NCBI GenBank assembly: GCA_011525755.1 | Contig: WYBS01000005.1 | Coordinates: 1-49,421 of the forward strand | Origin: Planctomycetaceae bacterium | Lineage (GTDB): Bacteria > Planctomycetota > PLA2 | Direction: 5' to 3' | Length of the DNA stretch: 49,421 nucleotides | Shown here: in pieces, positions 30,454 to 39,653 of the stretch | Layout: the number at the start of each line of letters is the position of its first letter | How positions within the stretch are numbered: the stretch's first letter is position 1 | Notes under the pieces: generated by a model | What the model was told of the DNA's origin: nothing | Seen by the model: the letters and a program-made list of their open reading frames with translations, nothing else | Databases searched by the model: none | Position numbers and translations under genes: made by a program

Positions 30454-31628
30454 CGGTCATCCAGGGCGTCAAGCTGGACGAGAGCGAGCGCGCCGCGCCG
30501 GCGCTGCCGCGCGACATCCTCACCGAGGAGCTCGTCTTCAACATGGGGCCGCAGCACCCGTCGACGCACGGCGTGCTCCGGGTCGTGCTGCGGACCGACG
30601 GCGAGGTGGTGCACGACTGCCATCCGCTCGTCGGGAACCTCCACCGCTGCTGCGAGAAGATCCTCGAGAACCTCACCTACGTGCAGGGGCTCCCGTACGT
30701 CGACCGGATGGACTACCTGGGCGCCCTCAACATGGAGATGGGGCTCGTCCTCTCGGTCGAGAAGGCGGCGGCGGTCGAGGTGCCGAAGCGCGCGCAGTAC
30801 CTGCGCGTGATCATGTGCGAGATCAACCGCGTGATCAGCCACCTCTTCGCGGCCGGCCAGTTCGGCCTCGACATGGGGGCGTTCACGCCGTTCCTCTACA
30901 TGTTCCGCGAGCGCGAGGAGGCGCTCCTGCTCCTCAACCAGGTGACCGGCGGCCGCCTGCTCTACCACTACATCCGGTACGGCGGCGTGACGCGCGACGT
31001 CACGGACGACTGGCTCAAGCGCTGCCTCGCGTGGTGCGACCGGGTCGCCGCGCACATGGACGAGTACAACAACCTGCTCACCTACAACCACATCTTCCTG
31101 AACCGGACCTGCGGCGTCGCGATCATCGACAAGTCGACCGCGCTCCGGTACGCGGCGACGGGACCGATCCTGCGCGCCGCGGGCGTCGCGCGCGACCTCA
31201 GGAAGGACATCCCCTACTCGTCGTACGAGGACTTCGACTTCAAGGTCCCGGTCGGGCCGCACGACAAGGGCGTGGTGGGGGACTCGTGGAACCGCCACCG
31301 GCAGCGGCTGCTCGAGATCGAGGAGAGCCTGAAGATCATCCGGCAGGCGGTCGCGAAGCTGCCTTCCGGCGACGTGAGCAACCCGAAGATCTCGCGCGGC
31401 TGGAAGGCGCCGGAGGGCGAGGCGTACGTCGCGTCCGAGGCGCCGCGCGGCGAGATCTCCTGCTACTTCGTCTCGGACGGCGGCAAGGCGCCCTACCGCG
31501 CGCGGATGCGCGGGCCGAGCTTCCAGAACATCTCGCTCCTGGGCGAGACGTCGCGGGGCCTCCTGATCGGCGACCTGATCGCGCTCATGGGATCGATCGA
31601 CATCACGCTCGGGGAGTGCGACCGGTGA
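30450..31628 (+). CDS. nuoD: NADH-quinone oxidoreductase subunit D
   Basis: 392 residues, the usual length (~400) for the 49-kDa subunit that forms the quinone cavity with NuoB. Clear blocks: FNMGPQHPSTHGVLRVVL, GNLHRCCEKILENLTYVQ, ALNMEMGLVLSVEKA, INRVISHLFAAG, and the C-terminal GEISCYFVSDGGKAPYRARM, MGSIDITLGECDR. The quinone-site His in QHPSTHG and the terminal DITLGECDR are intact. Start and stop overlap nuoC and nuoH. Confidence 0.93.
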   Translation: MTVIQGVKLDESERAAPALPRDILTEELVFNMGPQHPSTHGVLRVVLRTDGEVVHDCHPLVGNLHRCCEKILENLTYVQGLPYVDRMDYLGALNMEMGLVLSVEKAAAVEVPKRAQYLRVIMCEINRVISHLFAAGQFGLDMGAFTPFLYMFREREEALLLLNQVTGGRLLYHYIRYGGVTRDVTDDWLKRCLAWCDRVAAHMDEYNNLLTYNHIFLNRTCGVAIIDKSTALRYAATGPILRAAGVARDLRKDIPYSSYEDFDFKVPVGPHDKGVVGDSWNRHRQRLLEIEESLKIIRQAVAKLPSGDVSNPKISRGWKAPEGEAYVASEAPRGEISCYFVSDGGKAPYRARMRGPSFQNISLLGETSRGLLIGDLIALMGSIDITLGECDR

Positions 31629-32728
31629 TCCTCGCGGAAACACCTCCCTTCTCGAGCCACATCGCGGGATGGCTCGCGGGACTCGTCGGGATGGAGCCGA
31701 ACTGGCTCTTCTCGGCCGTAGGCGCGCTCGTCGTCGCCGCCGTGATCCTGCTGCTCGTGGTCACGCCGGTCGGCCTCGGCGGCGTCTACCTCGAGCGGAA
31801 GCTCGCGGGCCGCATGCAGAACCGGCGCGGCCCGAACCGCGTGGGCCCCTACGGGCTCCTCCAGTCGCTCGCCGACGGCGTGAAGCTCCTCGCGAAGGAG
31901 GACATCCTCCAGCGCGGCGCCGACTCGCCGCTCTTCCGGTTCGCGCCCTACCTCGTCTTCATGGCGGCGTTCGCGGGATTCGTCGTGCTCCCGTTCGCGC
32001 CCGGCCTCGTCGCCGCGGACCTCGACGTCGGTCTCTTCTACTTCCTCGCGCTGATCGCGCTCGAGACGGTCGGCATCGTCATGGCCGGCTGGTCGTCGAA
32101 CAACAAGTGGAGCCTCCTCGGCGCGATGCGCGAGGTGGCGCAGGTCGTGAGCTACGAGCTGCCGCTCGGGCTCGCGGCGATGTGCCCGGCCCTCGCGGTC
32201 GGCTCGCTCTCGCTCGTCGCGATCACGGACTACCAGGCGGGCCCGATCTGGAAGTGGCTCCTCTGGCGCGACATCTACTGGGCGATCGCGATGGTCCCCG
32301 CGTTCCTGCTCTTCTACACCGCGGGCCTCGCCGCGGCGAAGCGGGCGCCCTTCGACCTGCCGGAGGCGGAGTCCGAGCTGACCGCCGGCTTCCACACCGA
32401 ATACTCGGGAATGCGCTTCGGGATGTTCTTCCTCCCGGAGTACGCGATGATGCTCTCGCTCTCGGCCGTCACGTCGGTGCTCTTCCTCGGCGGCTACCAC
32501 GACCCGATCGGGCTCTCGGCGCCCGGCAAGCTGTTCGACGGCGTGTGGTGGTGGGGGCTCCTCTGGTTCTTCCTGAAGACGACCTTCCTCTTCCTCACGC
32601 AGATCGCGCTGCGCTGGACGCTGCCGCGCATCCGCATCGACCAGGTCATGTACCTCTGCTACAAGGTCCTGCTGCCGATCGGGATGGGCTCCCTGCTCCT
32701 GACGGCGGCGCTGAGGCTCCTCGGATGA
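31625..32728 (+). CDS. nuoH: NADH-quinone oxidoreductase subunit H
   Basis: 367 residues with about eight transmembrane helices. The conserved quinone-channel loops are present: YLERKLAGRMQNRRGPNRVG, GLLQSLADGVKLLAKEDI, REVAQVVSYELPLG, and KRAPFDLPEAESELTAGFHT with the acidic residues of the E-channel, then RWTLPRIRIDQVMYLCYK. The GTG start overlaps the nuoD TGA, and the stop overlaps nuoI. It connects the hydrophilic arm to the proton pumps. Confidence 0.93.
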   Translation: MILAETPPFSSHIAGWLAGLVGMEPNWLFSAVGALVVAAVILLLVVTPVGLGGVYLERKLAGRMQNRRGPNRVGPYGLLQSLADGVKLLAKEDILQRGADSPLFRFAPYLVFMAAFAGFVVLPFAPGLVAADLDVGLFYFLALIALETVGIVMAGWSSNNKWSLLGAMREVAQVVSYELPLGLAAMCPALAVGSLSLVAITDYQAGPIWKWLLWRDIYWAIAMVPAFLLFYTAGLAAAKRAPFDLPEAESELTAGFHTEYSGMRFGMFFLPEYAMMLSLSAVTSVLFLGGYHDPIGLSAPGKLFDGVWWWGLLWFFLKTTFLFLTQIALRWTLPRIRIDQVMYLCYKVLLPIGMGSLLLTAALRLLG

Positions 32729-33201
32729 TGGCACTCCGGAACTGGGCGCGCGCCGTCTGGATGGGGTTGAAGACCACGTGGATCGGCCTCACGATCACGG
32801 TGCCCTACATCTTCCGGCGCCCCTACACGCTCCAGTACCCGGAGGAGATCCCCGAGATCCCGCCGACGGAGCGCGGGTTGCACGTCTTCGAGATCGACAA
32901 GTGCATCGCGTGCGACCAGTGCGCGAAGATCTGCCCCGTCGACTGCATCACGATCGAGGCGGAGGGGAAGGGCAAGACCGCGCGCATCCGCACCTTCGAG
33001 ATCGACTACAGCAAGTGCCTCTTCTGCGCGCTCTGCTGCGAGCCGTGCCCGACGGAGTGCATCCACATGGGGCCGCACTTCGACCTCGTCGGCTACACGC
33101 GCGACGAGGTGATCATCGACTACGCCGACCGCGAGAACCCTCGCGTCTTCAGCGGGGAGGAGAAGATCCCGTACGAGATCGTCTCCTTCTCCCGCAAGTG
33201 A
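32725..33201 (+). CDS. nuoI: NADH-quinone oxidoreductase subunit I
   Basis: 158 residues. Two [4Fe-4S] sites are complete: CIACDQCAKICPVDCITI and CLFCALCCEPCPTECIHMG. They form clusters N6a and N6b, which carry electrons to N2 in NuoB. The N-terminal helix is amphipathic. In this operon it is the outermost conserved Fe-S subunit, so a soluble ferredoxin could deliver electrons here. The start is the first or second of two adjacent ATGs (32725 or 32728). Confidence 0.92.
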   Translation: MMALRNWARAVWMGLKTTWIGLTITVPYIFRRPYTLQYPEEIPEIPPTERGLHVFEIDKCIACDQCAKICPVDCITIEAEGKGKTARIRTFEIDYSKCLFCALCCEPCPTECIHMGPHFDLVGYTRDEVIIDYADRENPRVFSGEEKIPYEIVSFSRK

Positions 33202-33205
33202 ACCG

Positions 33206-33721
33206 ATGGGCGCCGAAGTCATCCTCTTCTGGCTCTTCGCCGCGATGGCGGTGGCGGGCGGCCTCATGGCCGCGCTGCTGCCGCGCATCGTCCACGCCGT
33301 CTTCAGCCTGCTCCTCTGCTTCGTCGGCGTGACCGGCATCTACGCGCTCGCGGGCGCGGACTTCCTCGCGGTGACGCAGGTCGTGGTCTACGTCGGCGGC
33401 GTTCTCGTCCTCTTCGCGTTCGGCGTGCTCCTCACGGGGCGCACCGCGCTCGCGCTGGGCGACAAGGAGGTGCGCCACCGGAAGACCGGCCTCCTGTTCG
33501 GCACGCTCCTCGCCGCGGGGCTCGTCACCGCGATCAGCGGATCGATCTTCCGCACCTCGGCGGCGACGCCGGCCGAGGGGACGACCGAGGGCCTCGGGAA
33601 GCTGCTCCTCGGCGACTACATCATCCTGTTCGAGTTCGCGTCGGTCCTGCTCCTCGTCGCGCTCATCGGCGCGGCCTACCTCGTGCGGAGGCAGGCGCCG
33701 CCCCCGGAGCCCCCCCAGTGA
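33206..33721 (+). CDS. nuoJ: NADH-quinone oxidoreductase subunit J
   Basis: 171 residues with five transmembrane helices. The conserved helix-3 segment is present: VTQVVVYVGGVLVLFAFGVLL (shortened: TQVVVYVGGVLVLFAFGV), which contains the pi-bulge region important for coupling. The C-terminus QAPPPEPPQ is coded by the reverse reading of a dispersed 15-mer copy. It overlaps nuoK by GTGA. Confidence 0.9.
   Translation: MGAEVILFWLFAAMAVAGGLMAALLPRIVHAVFSLLLCFVGVTGIYALAGADFLAVTQVVVYVGGVLVLFAFGVLLTGRTALALGDKEVRHRKTGLLFGTLLAAGLVTAISGSIFRTSAATPAEGTTEGLGKLLLGDYIILFEFASVLLLVALIGAAYLVRRQAPPPEPPQ
33700..33714 (-). repeat. Dispersed 15-mer GGGGGCTCCGGGGGC, exact copy
   Basis: Exact copy on the minus strand, coding the last residues of nuoJ in the opposite reading. 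Confidence 0.7.
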
Positions 33722-34023
33722 ACGTCGGCCTGTACCACTACCTCCTCCTCGGCGCGATCCTCTTCGCGACCGGCGTCGCCGCCGTGGTGACCCGTCGCAA
33801 CGCGATCGGCGTGCTGATCGGCGTCGAGCTCATCCTCAACGCGGCGAACGTCAACCTCGTCGGGTTCAGCCGCTTCTCCGGCGGCCTCGACGCGCAGGTG
33901 TTCGCGCTCTTCGTGATCGTGCTCGCCGCCGCCGAGGCCGCGGTCGCGCTCGCGATCATCCTGCAGCTATTCGACAAGCGGACCGACGTGGACGTGGACC
34001 GGGCCTCGAGCCTCAGGGGTTGA
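33718..34023 (+). CDS. nuoK: NADH-quinone oxidoreductase subunit K
   Basis: 101 residues, the exact usual size, with three transmembrane helices. Conserved segments: LLLGAILFATGVAAVVTRRN, GVLIGVELILNAANVNLVGF with its membrane glutamate, and FALFVIVLAAAEAAVALAII with the second glutamate. The two glutamates form part of the proton path. The GTG start overlaps the nuoJ stop. Confidence 0.92.
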   Translation: MNVGLYHYLLLGAILFATGVAAVVTRRNAIGVLIGVELILNAANVNLVGFSRFSGGLDAQVFALFVIVLAAAEAAVALAIILQLFDKRTDVDVDRASSLRG

Positions 34024-34025
34024 CG

Positions 34026-36023
34026 ATGGCCGAGACGCTTCCCTCCTACGTCCCCTGGATCCTCTTCCTGCCGGCGATCGGCGCGGTCGTGCAGCAGCTG
34101 CTCGGCCCGCGCCTGCCGCGCAAGGGCGATCTCGTCGTCGTCGGGACGATGGCCGCGTCGCTCGTGCTCTCGGTCGTGACGATGCTCGCGTGGGCGAAGC
34201 TGCCCGCCGGCCACTACTTCGCGGCGAGCTGGAAGTGGTTCGAGCTCGCGGGCGGCGTGACGTTCGAGATGGGGATGGTCGTCGACGGCCTCACGAGCGC
34301 GCTCCTCTGCGTCGTGACGATCGTCGCCACGCTCGTCTTCCTCTACTCGACCGCCTACATGAAGGGCGACCCGCGGTACCACCGCTTCTTCTTCTGGCTG
34401 TCGTTCTTCGGCGTCTCGATGCTCATCCTGACGCTCGCGGACAACCTGCTGATGCTCTTCATCGGCTGGGAGCTCGTGGGCCTCTGCTCCTACAAGCTGA
34501 TCGGGTTCTGGAGCGAGGATCTCGCGAACGCGGAGGCGGCGAAGAAGGCGTTCATCACGACGCGCGTGGGCGACGTCGGGATGCTCATCGGCATCATGAT
34601 CCTCTACACGCAGTGCGGCACGCTGCACATCGGGGAGATCTTCGCCGCCGTGAAGGGGGGGGCGTTCGGGGGCCAGGAGGGGCTCCTCACCCTCGCGGGC
34701 GTGGGCCTCTTCTTCGGCGCGGTGGGCAAGTCGGCGCAGTTCCCGCTCCACGTCTGGCTGCCCGACGCGATGGCGGGCCCCACGCCGGTCAGCGCGCTCA
34801 TCCACGCGGCGACGATGGTCGCGGCGGGCGTCTACCTCTCGGCGCGCATGTTCCCGCTCTTCACGCCCGACGCGCTCGGCTTCATCGCGTGGACGGGCGG
34901 CATCACCGCCTTCATCGGCGCGATCATCGCGGTCAGCCAGACCGACATCAAGAAGGTCCTCGCCTACTCGACGATCAGCCAGCTCGGCTACATGATCCTC
35001 GGCGTGGGCGTCGGCGCGCCGTGGGCCGCCATGTTCCACCTCTGCACGCACGCGATGTTCAAGGCGTGCCTGTTCCTCGGGTCGGGCTCCGTGATCCACG
35101 CGATGCACCACGCGCAGGACCTGAAGGACATGGGCGGGCTCCGCGCGAAGATGCCCGTGACCTTCTGGACCTTCGTGATCTCGACGCTCGCGCTCGCGGG
35201 CATCCCGCTCACGAGCGGGTTCATGAGCAAGGACGCGATCCTCCTCCAGGCGCTGCACGAGCACCGCTACGTGCTCTTCGTCCTCGGCTTCGGCGTCGCG
35301 TTCCTGACCGCGTTCTACATGACGCGCCTCGTCTGGCTCTGCTTCATGGGCAAGCCGAAGAACGAGGAGAAGTTCTCCCACGCGCACGAGTCGCCGCTCG
35401 TGATGATCGCGCCGCTCGTGATCCTCGCGGCGTTCACGCCGTGGGTCTTCTGGGGCGGCTTCGCCGAGGACTTCTTCGGGACGCCCGCGTACTACGAGTC
35501 GCACCCGGACTTCGAGCACGTGCAGGAGGCCTACATCGCGCCGGGGGCCGAGGCGCCGCACCACGAGCACCCGTGGTACTTCCAGCTGCTCGCGTACACG
35601 ACCGGCGGCCTCGGGCTCGCGCTCGGCATCGGGATCTTCCTCTCCGGGCGCCGCGACGAGAAGTCGCGCCTCCTCCCCGCGCCCCTCCACGACCTCTCCG
35701 TCCACAAGTTCCACATGGACGAGATGTACCTGGACGGAATCGTCGCCGCGGGCAACGCGCTGTCCGAGCAGTCCCATTGGATCGACGCGAACGTCGTCGA
35801 CGGCGCGGTCAACGTCTCCGGCGCCGTGTCGCTTTTCGTGGGCGACGCGAGCGGCGACGCCGACCAGGTGATTGTCGATGGCGCGGTGAACCTCACGGCC
35901 GACGTGGCCGAGGGCGCGGGGGCGATGGTCGCCACCGCGCAGACCGGCCGGATCCGAAACTACATCACCGCCGCGCTCGGCCTCACCGCCGTCGTGGTCG
36001 TGATCCTCGTCTTCGTCTTGTAG
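34026..36023 (+). CDS. nuoL: NADH-quinone oxidoreductase subunit L
   Basis: 665 residues. It is an antiporter-like proton pump with the long lateral helix. Visible: DNLLMLFIGWELVGLCSYKL with the pumping glutamate, SAQFPLHVWLPDAMAGPTPV, SALIHAATMVAAGVYL, SQTDIKKVLAYSTISQLGYM, HAMFKACLFLGSGSVIHAMH. The C-terminus has the lateral helix and a final transmembrane anchor (TAVVVVILVFVL). I chose the ATG at 34026 with AGGGG 7 bases upstream; a TTG at 34020 that overlaps the nuoK stop is the alternative and would add two residues. Confidence 0.93.
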   Translation: MAETLPSYVPWILFLPAIGAVVQQLLGPRLPRKGDLVVVGTMAASLVLSVVTMLAWAKLPAGHYFAASWKWFELAGGVTFEMGMVVDGLTSALLCVVTIVATLVFLYSTAYMKGDPRYHRFFFWLSFFGVSMLILTLADNLLMLFIGWELVGLCSYKLIGFWSEDLANAEAAKKAFITTRVGDVGMLIGIMILYTQCGTLHIGEIFAAVKGGAFGGQEGLLTLAGVGLFFGAVGKSAQFPLHVWLPDAMAGPTPVSALIHAATMVAAGVYLSARMFPLFTPDALGFIAWTGGITAFIGAIIAVSQTDIKKVLAYSTISQLGYMILGVGVGAPWAAMFHLCTHAMFKACLFLGSGSVIHAMHHAQDLKDMGGLRAKMPVTFWTFVISTLALAGIPLTSGFMSKDAILLQALHEHRYVLFVLGFGVAFLTAFYMTRLVWLCFMGKPKNEEKFSHAHESPLVMIAPLVILAAFTPWVFWGGFAEDFFGTPAYYESHPDFEHVQEAYIAPGAEAPHHEHPWYFQLLAYTTGGLGLALGIGIFLSGRRDEKSRLLPAPLHDLSVHKFHMDEMYLDGIVAAGNALSEQSHWIDANVVDGAVNVSGAVSLFVGDASGDADQVIVDGAVNLTADVAEGAGAMVATAQTGRIRNYITAALGLTAVVVVILVFVL

Positions 36024-36031
36024 GGGCCGCG

Positions 36032-37576
36032 ATGAATCTCCTCACGATCACGATCTTCCTCCCGGCCGCGGGGCTCCTTGCGCTGCTCTTCACGAAGGAC
36101 TGCAAGCAGGCGCGCTGGATCGGCATGCTGGGCGCCCTTGCGACGTTCGTGCTCTCGACCTTCGTGCTCTTCAAGTCGGTGAACCTCGACCCCGGCGAGT
36201 ACGCGCTCACGGCCGACGTGGCGTGGATCACCCTCGGCAAGTTCGACGTCCACTACCGGATCGGCGTCGACGGGCTCTCGGGGATCCTCATCTTCCTCAC
36301 CGGGCTCCTCGCCGTCTCCGCCGCGCTCGCGTCGTGGAGCATCGAGAAGGGCACGCGCGGCTACTGGGCGATGTTCCTTCTGCTCCACACGGGCATCATC
36401 GGCACCTTCGCCTCGCTCGACCTCTTCCTCTTCTACGTGTTCTGGGAGGTCATGCTCCTCCCGATGTACTTCCTGATCGGGGTCTGGGGCGGCCCGCGGC
36501 GCATCTACGCGGCGATCAAGTTCTTCCTGTACACCCTCTTCGGGTCGATCTTCCTGCTCGCGGGCATCCTCGTCATCTACTTCGCGGTGACAAGCGACCC
36601 GGCGTTCGCGGCGAAGGGCTACAACGCCTTCTCGATCCCGGACCTCACGGCGTATGCGCAGCAGGCGAGGGGGGGCGGGGGGATCCTCGCGAACTACGGG
36701 GCGAACGCGGCGCTCGTCGCCAACCTCGTCTTCTGGGGGATGTTCGTCGCCTTCGCCGTGAAGGTGCCGGTCTTCCCGTTCCACACGTGGCTCCCCGACG
36801 CGCACGTCGAGGCGCCGACGCCGATCTCCGTGATCCTCGCCGGCATCCTCCTGAAGCTCGGCGGCTACGGCATGCTGCGGATCAACTTCCCGTTCTTCCC
36901 GGGCGTGATGAAGGACGCCGCCTTCTGGATCGGGCTCCTGGGCGTCATCAACATCGTCTACGGCGCGCTCGTCGCGATGGCGCAGACCGACTTCAAGAAG
37001 ATGGTCGCGTACTCGTCGGTGTCGCACATGGGGTTCTGCCTCCTCGGCTTCGCGGCGATGACGCCCGAGGGGCTCAACGGCGCGATCCTCCAGCTCTTCA
37101 ACCACGGCACGATCAGCGGACTCCTGTTCCTCGTGGTCGGCGTCGTCTACGACCGCGCGCACCACCGCGACCTCAACCGGTTCGGCGGGCTCCTGTGGAA
37201 GATGCCCGCCTACGGCACGATCGCGATGATCGCCATGTTCGCGTCGCTCGGGCTGCCGGCGCTCTCCGGCTTCTGGGGCGAGTTCCTCGCATTCGTGGGC
37301 TCCTACAAGACGGACTACTACGAGGGCGCCAAGCTGATCACGCTGATCGCGACCTCGGGTCTCGTCTTCACGGCGGCCTATTACCTGCGCGCGATCCAGC
37401 GCGTCTTCCTCGGGAAGCTGAACCCGGCGTACGAGTCCTTCCCGGACGCGACGAGGCGCGAACGCGTCGCGATGATCGCGCTGCTCGTGCCGACCATCTT
37501 CCTCGGCATCTACCCCAAGCCGCTGATCGCGGTCTATCAGCCCGCGGTGGACGCGATCCGGCTCTTCGTCGGCTGA
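36032..37576 (+). CDS. nuoM: NADH-quinone oxidoreductase subunit M
   Basis: 514 residues with about 14 transmembrane helices. Conserved pump elements: LFYVFWEVMLLPMYFLIGVW with the key glutamate, VKVPVFPFHTWLPDAHVEAP with the lysine, AQTDFKKMVAYSSVSHMGFC and NHGTISGLLFLVVGVVYDR. A glycine-rich insert (ARGGGG, DNA near 36668) sits in a loop. GGGGCCGC precedes the ATG 8 bases after nuoL. Confidence 0.93.
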   Translation: MNLLTITIFLPAAGLLALLFTKDCKQARWIGMLGALATFVLSTFVLFKSVNLDPGEYALTADVAWITLGKFDVHYRIGVDGLSGILIFLTGLLAVSAALASWSIEKGTRGYWAMFLLLHTGIIGTFASLDLFLFYVFWEVMLLPMYFLIGVWGGPRRIYAAIKFFLYTLFGSIFLLAGILVIYFAVTSDPAFAAKGYNAFSIPDLTAYAQQARGGGGILANYGANAALVANLVFWGMFVAFAVKVPVFPFHTWLPDAHVEAPTPISVILAGILLKLGGYGMLRINFPFFPGVMKDAAFWIGLLGVINIVYGALVAMAQTDFKKMVAYSSVSHMGFCLLGFAAMTPEGLNGAILQLFNHGTISGLLFLVVGVVYDRAHHRDLNRFGGLLWKMPAYGTIAMIAMFASLGLPALSGFWGEFLAFVGSYKTDYYEGAKLITLIATSGLVFTAAYYLRAIQRVFLGKLNPAYESFPDATRRERVAMIALLVPTIFLGIYPKPLIAVYQPAVDAIRLFVG

Positions 37577-37577
37577 C

Positions 37578-39110
37578 ATGGTCCCCGATCTCGGCAACCT
37601 CCTCGGGCGCTTCGGCGCGGAGACCGTCCTCGCGCTTGCGATCCCCGCGATCCTCCTCGCGGACCTCGTGGGCGGGCGCGGCCGCCGCGGCGCCAACGCG
37701 ACGGCCGTCGGCCTCCTCGCGCTCGTCGCCGCGCTCCTCCTCGTGCTCTTCCAGGGCGCCGCGGACGGCGCGATCCTCACGAAGTTGCTCGTGGCGGACG
37801 GACTCGCGAAGGTCTTCCGCGTCCTCGCGATCGGCACCGGCATCGTCGCCGCGCTCGCCGCGCTGCGCTGGGGCGACGCGGAGCGCGGGCGTGCGGAGTT
37901 CTTCGTCTGCCTCCTCGGCGCCGTGCTCGGCGCGTGCCTCACCGCCGCGGCGAACGACCTCGCGATGCTCTACATCGCGATCGAGACGCTCTCGATCGGC
38001 GGCTACCTGCTCGCGGGCTTCCGGAAGGCGCGGGTCGAGGGCAGCGAGGCGGCGCTCAAGTACGTGATCTTCGGCGCGGTGTCGTCGGGCGCGATGCTCT
38101 ACGGCATGAGCCTCCTCTACGGCTTCGCCGGGACCGCGACGCTCACCACGCCCGCGGGCGCCTCGTTCGCTTCCTTGGAGGGGGCTTCGGGGGCCGCGGC
38201 CGGGCAGCCCGCCTTCCTCGTCGCCGTCGTCCTCGTCTTCGCGGGCCTCGCCTACAAGGTGGCCGCGGCGCCCTTCCAGTTCTGGTGCCCGGACGTGTAC
38301 GAGGGCGCGCCGACGTCGGTCGCCGCGTTCCTCGCGGTCGCGTCGAAGGGCGCCGGGTTCGCGGCGATCCTGCGCTTCGTCGGGGCCGTGACCGCGGGCA
38401 CGACGCCCGACGTGACGGCGACCGCCGGCGACGTGCGCGTGATCCTGCTCGTGATGGCGCTCCTGACGATGACCGTCGGGAACGTCGCCGCGCTGCGCCA
38501 GAACAACGCGAAGCGGCTGCTCGCCTACAGCGCGATCGCGCACGCGGGCTACCTGCTCCTCGGCGTCGCGGTGACGACGGCCGAGGGGGCGACCGCGGTC
38601 GTCTTCTACATGGCCGTCTACCTCTTCATGACGCTCGGCGCCTTCTACATGGTCGGCGTCGTCGAGAAGGAGACCGGCCGGGCCGACATCGACGCCTTCG
38701 AGGGGCTCGGCTTCCGCGCGCCGGTCCTCGGCGTCTGCATGGCCGTCGCGCTCGTCGGCCTCACGGGCCTGCCGCCCACCGCGGGGTTCGTGGGGAAGTA
38801 CTTCCTCCTCCAGCAGGTCTTCGAGTACGGCGGGGCGCACGACTCGATGCTCTTCTTCTGGGGCGGCGTGATCGCGCTGCTGAACACGGTCGTGTCGCTC
38901 GGCTACTACACGCGGTTCCTGAAGGCGATGTACCTCTGCGATCTCGAGCGCATGCCCAAGGGGCCGTTCCGGTTCGCGGGCGTCGACAAGGGGCTCGTGG
39001 TCGCGCTGACGGTGCCCGTGCTCGTGTTCGGCGTCGCCGTCGCGGGCCTCTACGACGTCGCGAGCGAGCTCGCCCGCGGCATCTTCGTCGCGGTCGGGGG
39101 CGGACGCTGA
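37578..39110 (+). CDS. nuoN: NADH-quinone oxidoreductase subunit N
   Basis: 510 residues and about 14 transmembrane helices. Key segments: ALYIAIE-type LAMLYIAIETLSIGGYLLAG with the glutamate, YKVAAAPFQFWCPDVYEGAP with the lysine, RQNNAKRLLAYSAIAHAGYL, and GLPPTAGFVGKYFLLQQVF. A short loop (SLEGASGAAAG) near residue 200 is coded by a near copy of the dispersed word (38180-38194). It starts 1 base after the nuoM stop and is the last gene of the complex I operon. Confidence 0.92.
   Translation: MVPDLGNLLGRFGAETVLALAIPAILLADLVGGRGRRGANATAVGLLALVAALLLVLFQGAADGAILTKLLVADGLAKVFRVLAIGTGIVAALAALRWGDAERGRAEFFVCLLGAVLGACLTAAANDLAMLYIAIETLSIGGYLLAGFRKARVEGSEAALKYVIFGAVSSGAMLYGMSLLYGFAGTATLTTPAGASFASLEGASGAAAGQPAFLVAVVLVFAGLAYKVAAAPFQFWCPDVYEGAPTSVAAFLAVASKGAGFAAILRFVGAVTAGTTPDVTATAGDVRVILLVMALLTMTVGNVAALRQNNAKRLLAYSAIAHAGYLLLGVAVTTAEGATAVVFYMAVYLFMTLGAFYMVGVVEKETGRADIDAFEGLGFRAPVLGVCMAVALVGLTGLPPTAGFVGKYFLLQQVFEYGGAHDSMLFFWGGVIALLNTVVSLGYYTRFLKAMYLCDLERMPKGPFRFAGVDKGLVVALTVPVLVFGVAVAGLYDVASELARGIFVAVGGGR
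38180..38194 (+). repeat. Dispersed 15-mer, near copy (14 of 15)
   Basis: GGGGGCTTCGGGGGC, in a variable loop of nuoN. Confidence 0.5.
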
Positions 39111-39120
39111 GGAGGGAAGA

Positions 39121-39651
39121 ATGACCCGGGACGAGAAGGTCGCTCTCCTGAACCGCATCCTGCACGGCACCGTCAACTCGGTCGTGCAGTACATCGGCAT
39201 CGCGACCCCGTACGTGCCGCCCTACTGCGAGGAGCGGATGGCGGATCTCGCGGGGATGCGCGAGGCGGAGGCGAGGACGGCGACCGAGGTCGTGGCCCTG
39301 ATCGGCGAGCTCGAGGGCGTCCCGCAGGCCGACGTCTTCCCGTACTGGAACGTGGACCTCAACTACCTGGACGTCCGCTACCTCGCGCGCTTCGCCGCGG
39401 AGCACGAGGCGAAGGCGGTCCGGGAGATCGAGGAGTCGATTCCGGACCTGCGCGACGACCCGCGGCTCCACGGCGCGGTGCAGCGCATCCTCGGCGAGAA
39501 GCGCGCGCACCTCGAGGCGCTGAAGGCGATCGCGGCCATCCCCACGCCGCCTTGGGACCCCGCGCGCGCGAAGAAGGCCGTGCCCGCGGAGTGCCAGAAC
39601 GTCCCGCGCCCCGTGCGGGCGGCGAAGCCCGCGCCGCGCGCCAAGGGGTAG
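39121..39651 (+). CDS. Ferritin-like four-helix protein
   Basis: 176 residues with AGGAGGGAAG just before the ATG, a strong ribosome site. The helical pattern resembles bacterioferritin-like proteins: LLNRILHGTVNSVVQYI in helix A, a helix with REAEARTATEVVALIGELEG, FAAEHEAKAVREIEESI with an E-H pair, and ILGEKRAHLEALKAI with E..H. These are possible di-metal ligands, but the canonical ExxH pair is not perfect. A basic Pro/Ala tail ends it. It follows nuoN by 10 bases and may share that transcript. Iron handling or oxidative-stress protection is the likely theme. Confidence 0.6.
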   Translation: MTRDEKVALLNRILHGTVNSVVQYIGIATPYVPPYCEERMADLAGMREAEARTATEVVALIGELEGVPQADVFPYWNVDLNYLDVRYLARFAAEHEAKAVREIEESIPDLRDDPRLHGAVQRILGEKRAHLEALKAIAAIPTPPWDPARAKKAVPAECQNVPRPVRAAKPAPRAKG

Positions 39652-39653
39652 CG

